A stretch of 32,590 nucleotides of DNA from Planctomycetota bacterium (GTDB lineage: Bacteria > Planctomycetota > JAJSAM01 > JAJVHW01), in the NCBI GenBank assembly GCA_024277065.1, contig JAJRVY010000358.1, positions 1 through 32,590 on the forward strand, given 5' to 3'. The notes below the pieces were generated by a model. That model was given only the letters and a program-made list of their open reading frames with translations, had not been told where the DNA came from and searched no databases. This document shows, piece by piece, positions 16,268-24,602 of this stretch; positions within the stretch are counted from its first letter, which is position 1, and the number at the start of each line of letters is the position of its first letter. The position numbers and the translations under genes are program-made.

Positions 16268-17382
16268 GCTTCGCGCCGACCGACGAGCAGCTCGCCGTGC
16301 GCGAGACGTTCCGGGCGTTCGCGAAGAGGTCCGTGGCGCCCGTCGCGGCGGACCTCGACGAGAACCCGCGGTTCCCGCACGACCTGCTCCGTGAGGCGGG
16401 GGAGCTGGGGCTCTTCCGCATGCGCTACGCCCCTCCCGACGGCCTCGGCATGGACGTGACGTCGTACACCCTGGCCATCGAGGAGATCGCCTACGCGAGC
16501 CTCGCCGTCGCCGCGAGCTGCACGATGCAGTCGCTGATGGGCCTGACGTTCGTGCAGCGCTTTGCGACGGGCGCGTTGCGCGAGCGCCTGCTGCCGGGCG
16601 CTCTGCGCGGCGACGTGATCGGCACGATCTGCATGACGGAGCCCGGCGCCGGCAGCGATCTCCTCGGGCTGACGACGCGCGCCGAGGAGGTGGACGGGCG
16701 CTGGCTCATCACCGGGCAGAAGACGTGGATCACGTCGGCGCCGATGGCGGACATGTTCACGGTGCTCGCGCGGACGGGAGAGCGGGAGCTGTCCATCTTC
16801 CTCGTCGAGAAGGGCGCGCCGGGACTGGTGGTCGGCCGCGCCATCGACAAGTCGGGCGTGCGCGCGTCGCCGACGTCCGAGGTGTCTTTCGACGCCGTGC
16901 CCGCGAGCGCCGTGCTGGGCGAGATCGGAGCCGGGCTCGCCCACCTGCGCGAGGTGCTGGCGGAGATCCGCGTCGTCACGGCGGCGCTGGCGCTCGGCGT
17001 CGCGCGGGCCGCCTTCGACGAGGCCGTGCGCTACGCCGGGGAGCGCGTGCAGTTCGGGCGCCCGATCGCCAAGTTCCAGGCCGTGCAGGCGCATCTCGCC
17101 GACATGGCCGTGGACGTCGAGGCCGCGCGGCAGATGACGTACTGGGCCGCGGCGCGCAGCGACGCCGGACTGTCGAACGACGACGAGGCGGCGATGGCCA
17201 AGCTGTTCGCGTCGGAGGCGGCGCTGCGCGTGTGCGACCGCGCGGCGCGGGTGCTCGCGAGCTACGGCTTCGCCAAGGAGTACCCGGTCGAGCGCCTCCT
17301 GCGCGACGTGCGCTTCACCCTGATCGGCGGCGGCACGTCCGAGATCCTGCGCATCAACATCGCCAGGGGGCTCACGAGATGA
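16264..17382 (+). CDS. Acyl-CoA dehydrogenase family protein with unusual catalytic positions
   Basis: A 372-residue acyl-CoA dehydrogenase of normal length. The N-terminal helical domain (1-115), the beta domain with MTEPGAGSD and TGQKTWIT (115-225), and the C-terminal helical domain with ERVQFGRPI..FQAVQ and GGGTSEI (225-372) are all present. The usual catalytic Glu of short/medium-chain enzymes, just before GT, is Gly356 here. The alternative Glu used by isovaleryl- and long-chain enzymes aligns with Ile235, although Glu234 is adjacent. This could mean a shifted base, or a decarboxylating reaction. In the proposed pathway it would act on an aminobenzylmalonyl-CoA, releasing CO2 and giving an aminocinnamoyl-CoA. 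The ATG overlaps the stop of the previous gene and its own stop overlaps the next start, so it is tightly coupled on both sides. Confidence 0.9.
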   Translation: MSFAPTDEQLAVRETFRAFAKRSVAPVAADLDENPRFPHDLLREAGELGLFRMRYAPPDGLGMDVTSYTLAIEEIAYASLAVAASCTMQSLMGLTFVQRFATGALRERLLPGALRGDVIGTICMTEPGAGSDLLGLTTRAEEVDGRWLITGQKTWITSAPMADMFTVLARTGERELSIFLVEKGAPGLVVGRAIDKSGVRASPTSEVSFDAVPASAVLGEIGAGLAHLREVLAEIRVVTAALALGVARAAFDEAVRYAGERVQFGRPIAKFQAVQAHLADMAVDVEAARQMTYWAAARSDAGLSNDDEAAMAKLFASEAALRVCDRAARVLASYGFAKEYPVERLLRDVRFTLIGGGTSEILRINIARGLTR

Positions 17383-17840
17383 ATGCCGATGCAGAGACCG
17401 CGCGCGGCACGATCCGCGTGCTGATCGCCAAGCCCGGCCTCGACGGCCACGACGTGGGTGCCAAGCTCATCTGCCGCGCGCTCGTGGACGCGGGCATGGA
17501 CGTCACCTACACGGGGTTGCGGCAGTCGCCCGAGGAGATCGCAGCGAGCGTCAAGAAGCTGCGCCCCGACGTGCTCGGGCTCTCGGTGTTGTCGGGCGCC
17601 CACGCGCTGCTCTGCCGCAAGGTGGCCGCCGCGCTGCGCGAGGCGGGCGTTCACGACGTGCTGTTCATCGTGGGCGGCGTGGTGCCCGAGCGCGATCGCG
17701 CGCTGCTCGAGGAGCTCGGCGTGGACGGCGTGTTCGCGACCGGATCGACCTTCGACGAGGTCGTCGCGTTCATCCGCGAGAGGACGGGGCGCGAGAGGAC
17801 CGGGCGCGGGAACACGGGGCACGACGAGGGGGCGCGATGA
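17379..17840 (+). CDS. Acyl-CoA mutase, cobalamin-binding small subunit
   Basis: A 153-residue B12-binding protein. The motif KPGLDGHDVGAK gives the DxHxxG signature, with His24 as the expected lower axial ligand of adenosylcobalamin. Later strands carry LGLSVLSGAH and the VGGVVPE...GVDGVF segment, both standard for the methylmalonyl-CoA mutase C-terminal domain. Here it is a separate chain, as in isobutyryl-CoA mutase and 2-hydroxyisobutyryl-CoA mutase, and pairs with the catalytic subunit encoded next. The ATG at 17379 overlaps the preceding stop, and the stop overlaps the start of the large subunit, so the two are probably made in equal amounts. The last 20 residues are a variable Arg/Gly tail. 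Confidence 0.95.
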   Translation: MNADAETARGTIRVLIAKPGLDGHDVGAKLICRALVDAGMDVTYTGLRQSPEEIAASVKKLRPDVLGLSVLSGAHALLCRKVAAALREAGVHDVLFIVGGVVPERDRALLEELGVDGVFATGSTFDEVVAFIRERTGRERTGRGNTGHDEGAR

Positions 17841-19462
17841 GCGGCGACGGGCAACGCCGCGGCCCGCCGCCCGTGCGGCCCGTCGTGTGGGAGTCGGGCC
17901 TCGCCATCGACCCCGTCTACGGGCCCGAGCAGCTCGCCGCCGGTGGCGGCACGGCGGACGTCGGGGAGCCCGGCGCGTTCCCCTTCACGCGTGGCATCCA
18001 CCCGCACATGTACCGCTCGCGGCCGTGGACGATGCGTCAGTACTCGGGCTTCGGCACCGCCGCCGAGACCCACGAGCGCTTCCTCTACCTGCTCGCCGCG
18101 GGCAACACGGGGCTGAACGTCGCCTTCGATCTGCCGACGCAATGCGGCCTTGACTCGGACGACCCGATGGCCGAGGGCGAGGTCGGGCGCGTCGGCATGG
18201 CGGTGGACACGCTGGCCGACATGGAGGAGGCCTTCGAGGGCATCGACCTCGATCGCGTCTCGGTGTCGCTGACGATCAACGGCGCCGCCGTGCCGATCAT
18301 GGCGATGTACTTCGCGCTCGCGCAGAAGCGCGGCTACGACCTCGCGACGCTGCGCGGCACGGCGCAGAACGACATCCTCAAGGAGTTCGTGGGGCGCGGC
18401 ACGTGGATCTTCCCGGTGGCGGATTCCATGCGCCTCGTCGGCGACACGATCGAGTACTGCGCGGCGCACGTGCCGCGCTACAGCCCGGTCAGCATCTGCG
18501 GCTATCACATCCGCGAGTCGGGGGCGGACCCCGCGCAGGAGATGGCCTACGGACTCTCGATCGCCTGCGCATATGTCGATCACGTGCTCGCGCGCGGGCT
18601 GTCCATCGACGACTTCGCCAAGGGGCTGTCGTTCAACTTCGACATCCACGGCAACATATGGGAGCAGGTGGCGAAGTTCCGCGCCGGGCGGCGGCTCTGG
18701 GCCAAGCTCATGCGCGAGCGCTACGGGGCGCAGAACCCGCGCTCGATGCAGCTCCGCATGATCGCCGGCGGCGGCGGTGGCGGACTGACCATCGAGCAGC
18801 CCGAGAACAACATCGTGCGCGGCGCGTACTACGCGCTGATCAGCGCGCTGTCGGGCACGCAGACGATGGCGCTCTGCTCGTACGACGAGGCGTACACCAT
18901 CCCCAGCACGCACGCGGCCACGCTGTCCCTGCGGACCATGCAGATCCTGATGAAGGAGATGGGGCTCTGCGACACCGTCGATCCTCTCGGCGGCTCCTAC
19001 TTCGTCGAGTCCACGACCAACGCCATGGAGGCGCTCATCGTGCGGCACATGGAGCAGCTCGAGCAGGAGGGCGGGGTCGTGCGCGGCATCGAGGAGGGGC
19101 GCGTGCAGGCCGCCGTCAATCGTTCCGCGTACGAGCACGAGCGCAAGGTGCAGGCGGGGGAGATCGAGAAGGTGGGCGTCAACTGCTTCGTCATGGACGA
19201 CGAGGAGCAGCGCGAGGTGGAGTTCCATCCGTATCGCGAGGGCGAGGCGCGGCGCCAGGTGGAGCGCCTCCGCAAGGTGCGCGCACGGCGCGACGCCGCG
19301 GCCGTCGCCGCCGCGCTGACGGCGCTGCGAGAGGCCGCGGCCGGCGGCCGCAACGTGATGCCCGCGGCCATGGACGCGGTGCAGGCCTACGCCACGGTGG
19401 GCGAGGTCTGCGGCGCCCTCGTCGATGTCTTCGGCCGCTGCCGCGAGCCCATCCGATTCTGA
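17837..19462 (+). CDS. Methylmalonyl-CoA-mutase-type catalytic subunit
   Basis: A 541-residue catalytic (TIM barrel) subunit without a B12 domain. Tyr69, Arg187 and His224 fall at a constant offset of 20 from the Propionibacterium methylmalonyl-CoA mutase residues Tyr89, Arg207 and His244 (numbering from memory). They sit in WTMRQYSGF, KEFVGRGTWIFP and GYHIRESGA. Arg207 binds the free carboxylate of the substrate and is replaced in isobutyryl- and hydroxyisobutyryl-CoA mutases. Its retention argues for a dicarboxylic acyl-CoA substrate. In this operon that would be an aminophenylsuccinyl-CoA converted to an aminobenzylmalonyl-CoA, but ordinary succinyl-CoA chemistry is not excluded. The N-terminus has an extra 45 residues rich in Pro/Gly. 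The gene overlaps the small-subunit gene by four bases; the next gene starts 19 bases downstream. Confidence 0.95.
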   Translation: MSGDGQRRGPPPVRPVVWESGLAIDPVYGPEQLAAGGGTADVGEPGAFPFTRGIHPHMYRSRPWTMRQYSGFGTAAETHERFLYLLAAGNTGLNVAFDLPTQCGLDSDDPMAEGEVGRVGMAVDTLADMEEAFEGIDLDRVSVSLTINGAAVPIMAMYFALAQKRGYDLATLRGTAQNDILKEFVGRGTWIFPVADSMRLVGDTIEYCAAHVPRYSPVSICGYHIRESGADPAQEMAYGLSIACAYVDHVLARGLSIDDFAKGLSFNFDIHGNIWEQVAKFRAGRRLWAKLMRERYGAQNPRSMQLRMIAGGGGGGLTIEQPENNIVRGAYYALISALSGTQTMALCSYDEAYTIPSTHAATLSLRTMQILMKEMGLCDTVDPLGGSYFVESTTNAMEALIVRHMEQLEQEGGVVRGIEEGRVQAAVNRSAYEHERKVQAGEIEKVGVNCFVMDDEEQREVEFHPYREGEARRQVERLRKVRARRDAAAVAAALTALREAAAGGRNVMPAAMDAVQAYATVGEVCGALVDVFGRCREPIRF

Positions 19463-19481
19463 CCATGGAGCGGCCCCGAAC

Positions 19482-20720
19482 ATGACGTCCACGCCTCCCG
19501 CCGGCTCCGCGTCGCCGCGCCCGCGCCGCGTCGTACTCAGCGTCGAGCAGGCGCTCGCGATGCCCTACGCGACCCTGCGCTTCGCGCACCTCGGGTGGCG
19601 CGTGATCCGCGTCGAGGCGACGCCGTCGGCGGGCCGCCGTTCGCCCGGCGACCCCAACCGCTACATCGGACGCCCCGTCGCCGGGGAGGACCGCCACAGC
19701 TACTACGTCGCGCCGAACGTCGGCAAGGAGGCCGTCGCGCTCGACCTCAAGTCCGAGGACGGGCGCGCGGTGCTGCACCGGCTGATCGACGCGCTGGACG
19801 TGGACGTCTTCTGCACCAACACGATGCCGGGCCGCCACGGCAAGCTCGGCATCGACCACGGAACGTTGCATGCGCTGCGGCCGGAACTGGTGTGGTGCAG
19901 TATCTCCGCCATGGGGCTCGCCTACCCGGACGTGCCGGGCTACGACCCCATGCTCCAGGCGCTCTGCGGCTACATGGACCTGACCGGGTACCGCGACGGC
20001 CCGCCTCTGCAGTGCGGCCCGCCGATCATCGACCTCAAGGCCGGCGACGAGGTCTTCGCGCAGACGCTCCTGGCGCTGCTCGAACGCACCGAGAGCGGCG
20101 CCGGCAAGGTCGTGGACGTGTCGATGACGCAGGCCGCCGTGTCGTGGCTGCAGACGTTCCTGCCCATGCTCGACATGGGCAGCCCGCCGGACGAGCTGCG
20201 CCGCAACGGCAACGAGCACCGCCAGTTCATTCCCGTCAACGCCTATCCCACACAGGACGGCCACGTGCTGATCGCGCTCGGCAGCGACGTGCAGTGGCGG
20301 CGCTTCACGGAACTGCCGCTGTTCGCGTCGCTGGTCGATGAACGTTACCTCAGCAACGAGGGGCGCCGCGCGCACCGCGAAGAACTGCACGCGGCCATCG
20401 GTGCGATCACCGCGACCGAGACGCAGGCGAGCGTGGCCAGCATGCTCGCCGCGGCGAGCATCCCACATGCGCCGATCTCGCGCATCGAGGAGGTGTGGGG
20501 TCTCGCGCCCGTGCGCAGTACGGCGCTGCGCACCACGGCCCCGGACGGACGCGTCGTGCGCCTGCCGCCGCCGGCCGTCGCCACGGAGTACCTGGACGGC
20601 GTGCACGGCGAGCTGCCGTTCGCGCCGCGCTACGGCGAGCACACCGACGCAGTGCTGGGTGAGGTGGGCTACGGCGCGGCGGAGATCGAGCGGCTGCGCG
20701 CAGCAGGAGCCATCGCATGA
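19482..20720 (+). CDS. Class III (CaiB/BaiF) CoA transferase
   Basis: A 412-residue family III CoA transferase of usual length. Typical features are LDLKSEDGRAVLHRLI, VFCTNTMPGRHGKLGID, the 'Y(D)P..QA..G' segment (GYDPMLQALCGYMDLTG) and the C-terminal GEHTDAVL..GY motif. Asp184, in PPIIDLKAGDE, is the likely catalytic Asp that forms the mixed anhydride and CoA ester, by analogy with formyl-CoA transferase Asp169. I chose the ATG at 19482, which comes straight before the conserved N-terminal region. In the proposed route it would place CoA on the carboxylate next to the aryl-bearing carbon of aminophenylsuccinate. The mutase can only form a benzylmalonyl-CoA from that isomer. Its stop overlaps the start of the FAD-subunit gene. 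Confidence 0.92.
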   Translation: MTSTPPAGSASPRPRRVVLSVEQALAMPYATLRFAHLGWRVIRVEATPSAGRRSPGDPNRYIGRPVAGEDRHSYYVAPNVGKEAVALDLKSEDGRAVLHRLIDALDVDVFCTNTMPGRHGKLGIDHGTLHALRPELVWCSISAMGLAYPDVPGYDPMLQALCGYMDLTGYRDGPPLQCGPPIIDLKAGDEVFAQTLLALLERTESGAGKVVDVSMTQAAVSWLQTFLPMLDMGSPPDELRRNGNEHRQFIPVNAYPTQDGHVLIALGSDVQWRRFTELPLFASLVDERYLSNEGRRAHREELHAAIGAITATETQASVASMLAAASIPHAPISRIEEVWGLAPVRSTALRTTAPDGRVVRLPPPAVATEYLDGVHGELPFAPRYGEHTDAVLGEVGYGAAEIERLRAAGAIA

Positions 20721-21607
20721 GCACCGAGACGACCGTCTGCACCATCGGCGCGTACCACCGGCCCGCGACGCTGGACGATGCTCTGCGCATCCTGCGCGAC
20801 GTCCCCGGTGCGCGCCCGGTCGCGGGCGGCACCGACCTGCTCGTCCACGTGCGGGACGGTCGCGAGGGCGCGCCGCCGGCGCTGGTGTCGCTGCGCCGCG
20901 TGCCGGAGCTCTGCGGCGTGACGATCGAGGACGGCGCCGTGACCATCGGCGCGCTGACCACGATGAGCGACATCGTCGCCGACGCCGAGCTCGCGCGGCT
21001 GCTGCCCGCCGTCCACGTCGCGGCGGCGGACTTCGGTGGCGTGCAGATCCGCAACGCAGCGACCATCGGCGGCAACCTCGTCAACGCTTCGCCCTGCGCG
21101 AATCTGCCCCCGGCGCTGCTCGTGCACGGTGCGAGCGTCGTCCTGCGGGCGCTGGGCGGCGTGCGCACCGTGGACCTGCGCGACTTCATCGTCGGCCCCG
21201 GCGAGACCTGTCTCCGTGACGGCGAGGTTCTCGCCGCGGTGACGATCCCGCGGCCGCTGGGCGGGCTGCGCTCGACGTTCCGGCGCACGGTGCGCGTTGC
21301 CATGGACATGGCGCTCGTGAGCGTCGCCGCGGCCGTCGCCATGGACGGCGGGACAATCGGCGCGGTGCGCGTCGCGGCGGGCGCTGTCGCGCCGACGCCG
21401 CGCCGGCTGGCGGAGGTCGAGGAACTGCTGCGCGGCGCCGTCCCGGACGAGGGCCTGCTGCGCCGTGCGGGAGAGCTGGCGGCGGCGGGCGTCGCGCCGA
21501 TCAGCGACGTGCGCGCGAGCGAATCCTATCGCCGGCACATGACGGGCGTCCACGTCCGCCGCGCGCTGGCGGAGCTGACTGCGGGAGGCGTGGATGGAGA
21601 CGCGTGA
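20717..21607 (+). CDS. Molybdenum hydroxylase, FAD-binding (medium) subunit
   Basis: A 296-residue FAD subunit of the xanthine dehydrogenase family. The two FAD contacts are AGGTDLLV (near residue 37) and TIGGNLVNASPCANLPP (near 115). The C-terminal CO_dehydrogenase flavoprotein domain follows (from about 190). The extra cysteine-rich loop that carries a [4Fe-4S] cluster in 4-hydroxybenzoyl-CoA reductase is absent, so this is an ordinary dehydrogenase-type subunit that passes electrons from the Fe-S subunit to an acceptor such as NAD+. The ATG overlaps the previous stop by four bases, and its end overlaps the Fe-S subunit gene by 14 bases. Confidence 0.94.
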   Translation: MSTETTVCTIGAYHRPATLDDALRILRDVPGARPVAGGTDLLVHVRDGREGAPPALVSLRRVPELCGVTIEDGAVTIGALTTMSDIVADAELARLLPAVHVAAADFGGVQIRNAATIGGNLVNASPCANLPPALLVHGASVVLRALGGVRTVDLRDFIVGPGETCLRDGEVLAAVTIPRPLGGLRSTFRRTVRVAMDMALVSVAAAVAMDGGTIGAVRVAAGAVAPTPRRLAEVEELLRGAVPDEGLLRRAGELAAAGVAPISDVRASESYRRHMTGVHVRRALAELTAGGVDGDA

Positions 21608-22124
21608 GGACGCGGCGGTGCCGCTCTCGTTCGAGTTGAACGGCGAGACCGTCGCGGTGCGCGCCGCGCCCGCGGCGCGGTTGCTCGACGTGCTGCGCGG
21701 CCCGTGCGGCCGGACGGGCACGAAGGAGGGCTGCGGCGAGGGAGAGTGCGGGGCGTGCAGCGTGCTGGTGGACGGACGCGTCGTCAACGCGTGCCTGTAC
21801 GCGGCGCTCGACGTCGAGGGCTGTCGCGTGACGACGATCGAGGGGCTGCACGACGGCGCAGGAGGCCCCTCCGCGCTGCAGCGTGCGTTCGTCACCCTCG
21901 GCGGCACGCAGTGCGGCTTCTGCACGCCGGGCATGATCGTCGCGGCCGAGGCGCTGCTGGCGGCGAACCCCGACCCCGCCGCCGACGACATCCGCGGCGC
22001 GCTGCGCGGCAACCTGTGCCGCTGCACGGGCTACGTGCAGATCGTCGAGGCGGTGCGGAGCGCCGCCGCCGCGCGCCGCGCGGGCGCGGACGCGGCGCGC
22101 GCCGCGGCCGGAGCGCCGTCGTGA
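21594..22124 (+). CDS. Molybdenum hydroxylase, [2Fe-2S] (small) subunit
   Basis: A 176-residue small subunit with both cluster domains. The plant-type ferredoxin domain has CGEGECGACSVLVDG followed by a fourth Cys in VVNACL. The helical second domain has CGFCTPGMI and CRCTGY. It carries electrons from the molybdenum site to the FAD subunit. The start at 21594 lies inside the end of the FAD-subunit gene, and the stop overlaps the GTG start of the large subunit. The 20-residue C-terminal Ala/Arg tail is variable. Gene order FAD, FeS, Mo is common for this family. Confidence 0.95.
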   Translation: METREDAAVPLSFELNGETVAVRAAPAARLLDVLRGPCGRTGTKEGCGEGECGACSVLVDGRVVNACLYAALDVEGCRVTTIEGLHDGAGGPSALQRAFVTLGGTQCGFCTPGMIVAAEALLAANPDPAADDIRGALRGNLCRCTGYVQIVEAVRSAAAARRAGADAARAAAGAPS

Positions 22125-24565
22125 GCGCGGCGCGGGACGCGGCCGGACGCACTTGGGTGGGACGTGCGGTCGATCGCCCGGACGGCGCCGACAAGGCGGC
22201 CGGGCGGACGCTCTACATCCACGACATCACGCGCCCGGGGATGCTCCACGGGAAGGTCAAGTTCAGCGCCGACGCGCACGCCCGCATCAAGCGCATCGAC
22301 ACCTCGCGCGCCGAGCGGCTGCCCGGCGTGCGGGCCGTCATCACGGCAGAGAACACGCCGCAGATCCGCATCGGGTTCCTGCGCGACAACGTGGTGCTGA
22401 AGGGCGAGAAGGTGCGTCAGTTCCGCGACGAGATCGCGGCCGTGGCGGCGGTGGATGCGGCGACGGCGGCGGCGGCGGTGGAGCTGATCGACGTCGAGTA
22501 CGAGCCGCTGCCCGGCGTATTCTCGCCGGACGAGGCACTGGCCGAGGGCGCGCCGCTGGTGCACGAGACCGCCCCCGACGGCACGCCGCTCACGACGAAC
22601 GCCATGTCGCTGACGTTCGGGCACGAGTCGGGCGACATGGAGGCCGGGATGCGCGCCGCAGTGCACGTCGCCGAGGGCACGTATTCGACGCCGCTCATCC
22701 AGCAGAGCTGCATGGGCACGGCGGGCTGCATCGCCGAGTTCGACACCGCGGGCAACCTGCGCATCGTGGCCAAGACGCAGATCCCGTTCCTCGCGCAGCG
22801 CGACTTCACGCGCATCCTGCCCGCGCTCGGGCTGGCGGGGAGGACCGTGCGGGTCATCGTTCCGGCGCTGGGGGGCGGCTTCGGCACGGGACTCGACACC
22901 CATCCCTACGAGTACATCTCGATCCTGCTCGCGTGGCGCACGGGGCGGCCGGTGAAGATCGTCTACGACCGCGCAGAGGAGTTCGCGTGCCTGTCGCCGC
23001 GGCAGTCGTCGGTGACGCGCGTGACGCAGGGCTGCGACGCCGCGGGGCGGCTGACGTTCCGGCGCATCGACGTCGTGCAGGACAACGGCGCCTACGCCGC
23101 GTGGGGCGCGACGTACCCGAGCGTCATGCTGCTGCCCGCCACGTCGCTCTACCGCGTGCCGGCGGTGAGCTTCAAGGCGCAGCTCGTCTACACCAACAAC
23201 CCCTACTGCCAGGCCATGCGCGGCTACGGCAACCCCGAGGTGACGTGGCCCATCGAGTCCACGCTCGACGATCTGGCGCAGGCCGCGGGCGTCGATCCGC
23301 TCGAGATGCGGCTGCGCAACTGCAACGAGCCGGGCGAGGTGACCCCGATGGACCTGCGCGTCACCACCTGCGGACTGCGCGAGTGTCTGGAGAAGACCGG
23401 CGAGAGCCTGGGGTGGAGCGAGAAGCGGGGTCGTGGCAGTGCGCCGCCGGCCGACGGGGCGCGCGCGCACCTGCGCCGCGGCGTCGGGCTGGCGTCGTTG
23501 ATCCACGTCGGCGGCGGGGGCAAGATCTACCGCTCGGACGGCAGCGGCATCATCCTCAAGGCGGACGACTTCGGCTCGGTGAACGTGTCGTACGGCGGCG
23601 TCGAGATGGGGCAGGGGCTGCACGCCGCGCTCAGTGTCGCGGTGGCGGACGCCGTCGGTGTGCGACCCGAGAACGTCGTCGTCAACCAGACGGACACGGC
23701 GACCTGTCCGTGGGACGTCGGGACGCACGCCAGCCGCGGGGCGTTCATGGCCTGCAACGCGGCGCTGCTCGCGGCGGAGAAACTGCGCGCGCGAATCTTC
23801 GCGGCGGCAGAGGATGTCTACGCCGAGGAAGTGGCGCGCAACGTCGCGAAGGCCCGCCGCCGCGACGCGTCGTGCGAGCCGCCGCCGCCGGACGTCGTGG
23901 CGGGGGCGCGCGCGGCCGACTTCGACCTGCGCGACGGACGCCTGTTCCTGCGCGAGCGCCCCGCCGACGAGCTGACGAGCGTCGAGTTCGGACGGCTGCT
24001 GCGCGCCATCCACTTCCGCGACGCCGGGACCGTCTTTGCCGTGGACGCCTTCTACGAGCCGCCGACGGAGCTGCCGGACTGGGAGCGCGGCATGGGCAAC
24101 CTGTCGGCCAACTACGCCTACGGCACGCAGGGCGCCGAGGTCGAGGTGGACACGGAGACGGGCGAGGTGCGCATCCTGCGCATGGCGGCGGCCCACGACG
24201 TCGGGCGCGTGTTGCACCCCACGGCGCTGAAGGGCCAGATCTACGGCGCGCTGGCGCAGGGCATCGGCTACGCGCTCTACGAAGAGGTGCGCACCGAGCG
24301 CGGCCGCGTCGTGAACGCCGGCTTCACGGACTACAAGATCCCGACGGCGTGCGAGATGGACTTCCCCATCGACCTGCACTTCGTCGAGACGAATGACCCG
24401 TCGGGGCCCTTCGGCGCCAAGGGCGTGGGGGAGCCCGGCCTCGTGCCGACGGCACCGGCCATCGCCAACGCGATCCACGACGCCGTCGGCGTGCGCATCA
24501 CGGACCTTCCGATCACGCCCGAGCGCGTGCTCGCGGCGCTGCGCGCGAAGCGCGGCGAGGCGTGA
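22121..24565 (+). CDS. Molybdenum hydroxylase, molybdopterin-binding (large) subunit
   Basis: An 814-residue large subunit of the xanthine oxidase/aldehyde oxidoreductase family. Residues about 12-120 are the 'a/b hammerhead' domain; the rest is the Mo-pterin domain. Visible family motifs are ALGGGFGTG (GGGFG, usually followed by GK), AMRGYGNPE (usually AFRGFG.P, with the Arg kept), GGVEMGQG, and GVGEPG near the end, which supplies the catalytic Glu. The GTG start at 22121 overlaps the preceding stop. Enzymes of this family hydroxylate a ring carbon next to nitrogen with water, so no oxygen is needed. In this operon the best substrate is the C2 of an indole ring (indoleacetate or indoleacetyl-CoA), giving the oxindole that the hydantoinase would open. 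The reaction is inferred from context. Confidence 0.94.
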   Translation: MSAARDAAGRTWVGRAVDRPDGADKAAGRTLYIHDITRPGMLHGKVKFSADAHARIKRIDTSRAERLPGVRAVITAENTPQIRIGFLRDNVVLKGEKVRQFRDEIAAVAAVDAATAAAAVELIDVEYEPLPGVFSPDEALAEGAPLVHETAPDGTPLTTNAMSLTFGHESGDMEAGMRAAVHVAEGTYSTPLIQQSCMGTAGCIAEFDTAGNLRIVAKTQIPFLAQRDFTRILPALGLAGRTVRVIVPALGGGFGTGLDTHPYEYISILLAWRTGRPVKIVYDRAEEFACLSPRQSSVTRVTQGCDAAGRLTFRRIDVVQDNGAYAAWGATYPSVMLLPATSLYRVPAVSFKAQLVYTNNPYCQAMRGYGNPEVTWPIESTLDDLAQAAGVDPLEMRLRNCNEPGEVTPMDLRVTTCGLRECLEKTGESLGWSEKRGRGSAPPADGARAHLRRGVGLASLIHVGGGGKIYRSDGSGIILKADDFGSVNVSYGGVEMGQGLHAALSVAVADAVGVRPENVVVNQTDTATCPWDVGTHASRGAFMACNAALLAAEKLRARIFAAAEDVYAEEVARNVAKARRRDASCEPPPPDVVAGARAADFDLRDGRLFLRERPADELTSVEFGRLLRAIHFRDAGTVFAVDAFYEPPTELPDWERGMGNLSANYAYGTQGAEVEVDTETGEVRILRMAAAHDVGRVLHPTALKGQIYGALAQGIGYALYEEVRTERGRVVNAGFTDYKIPTACEMDFPIDLHFVETNDPSGPFGAKGVGEPGLVPTAPAIANAIHDAVGVRITDLPITPERVLAALRAKRGEA

Positions 24566-24602
24566 GCAAGGCGCGCGACCACCAGAACTGGAGATGCACG
24601 CG

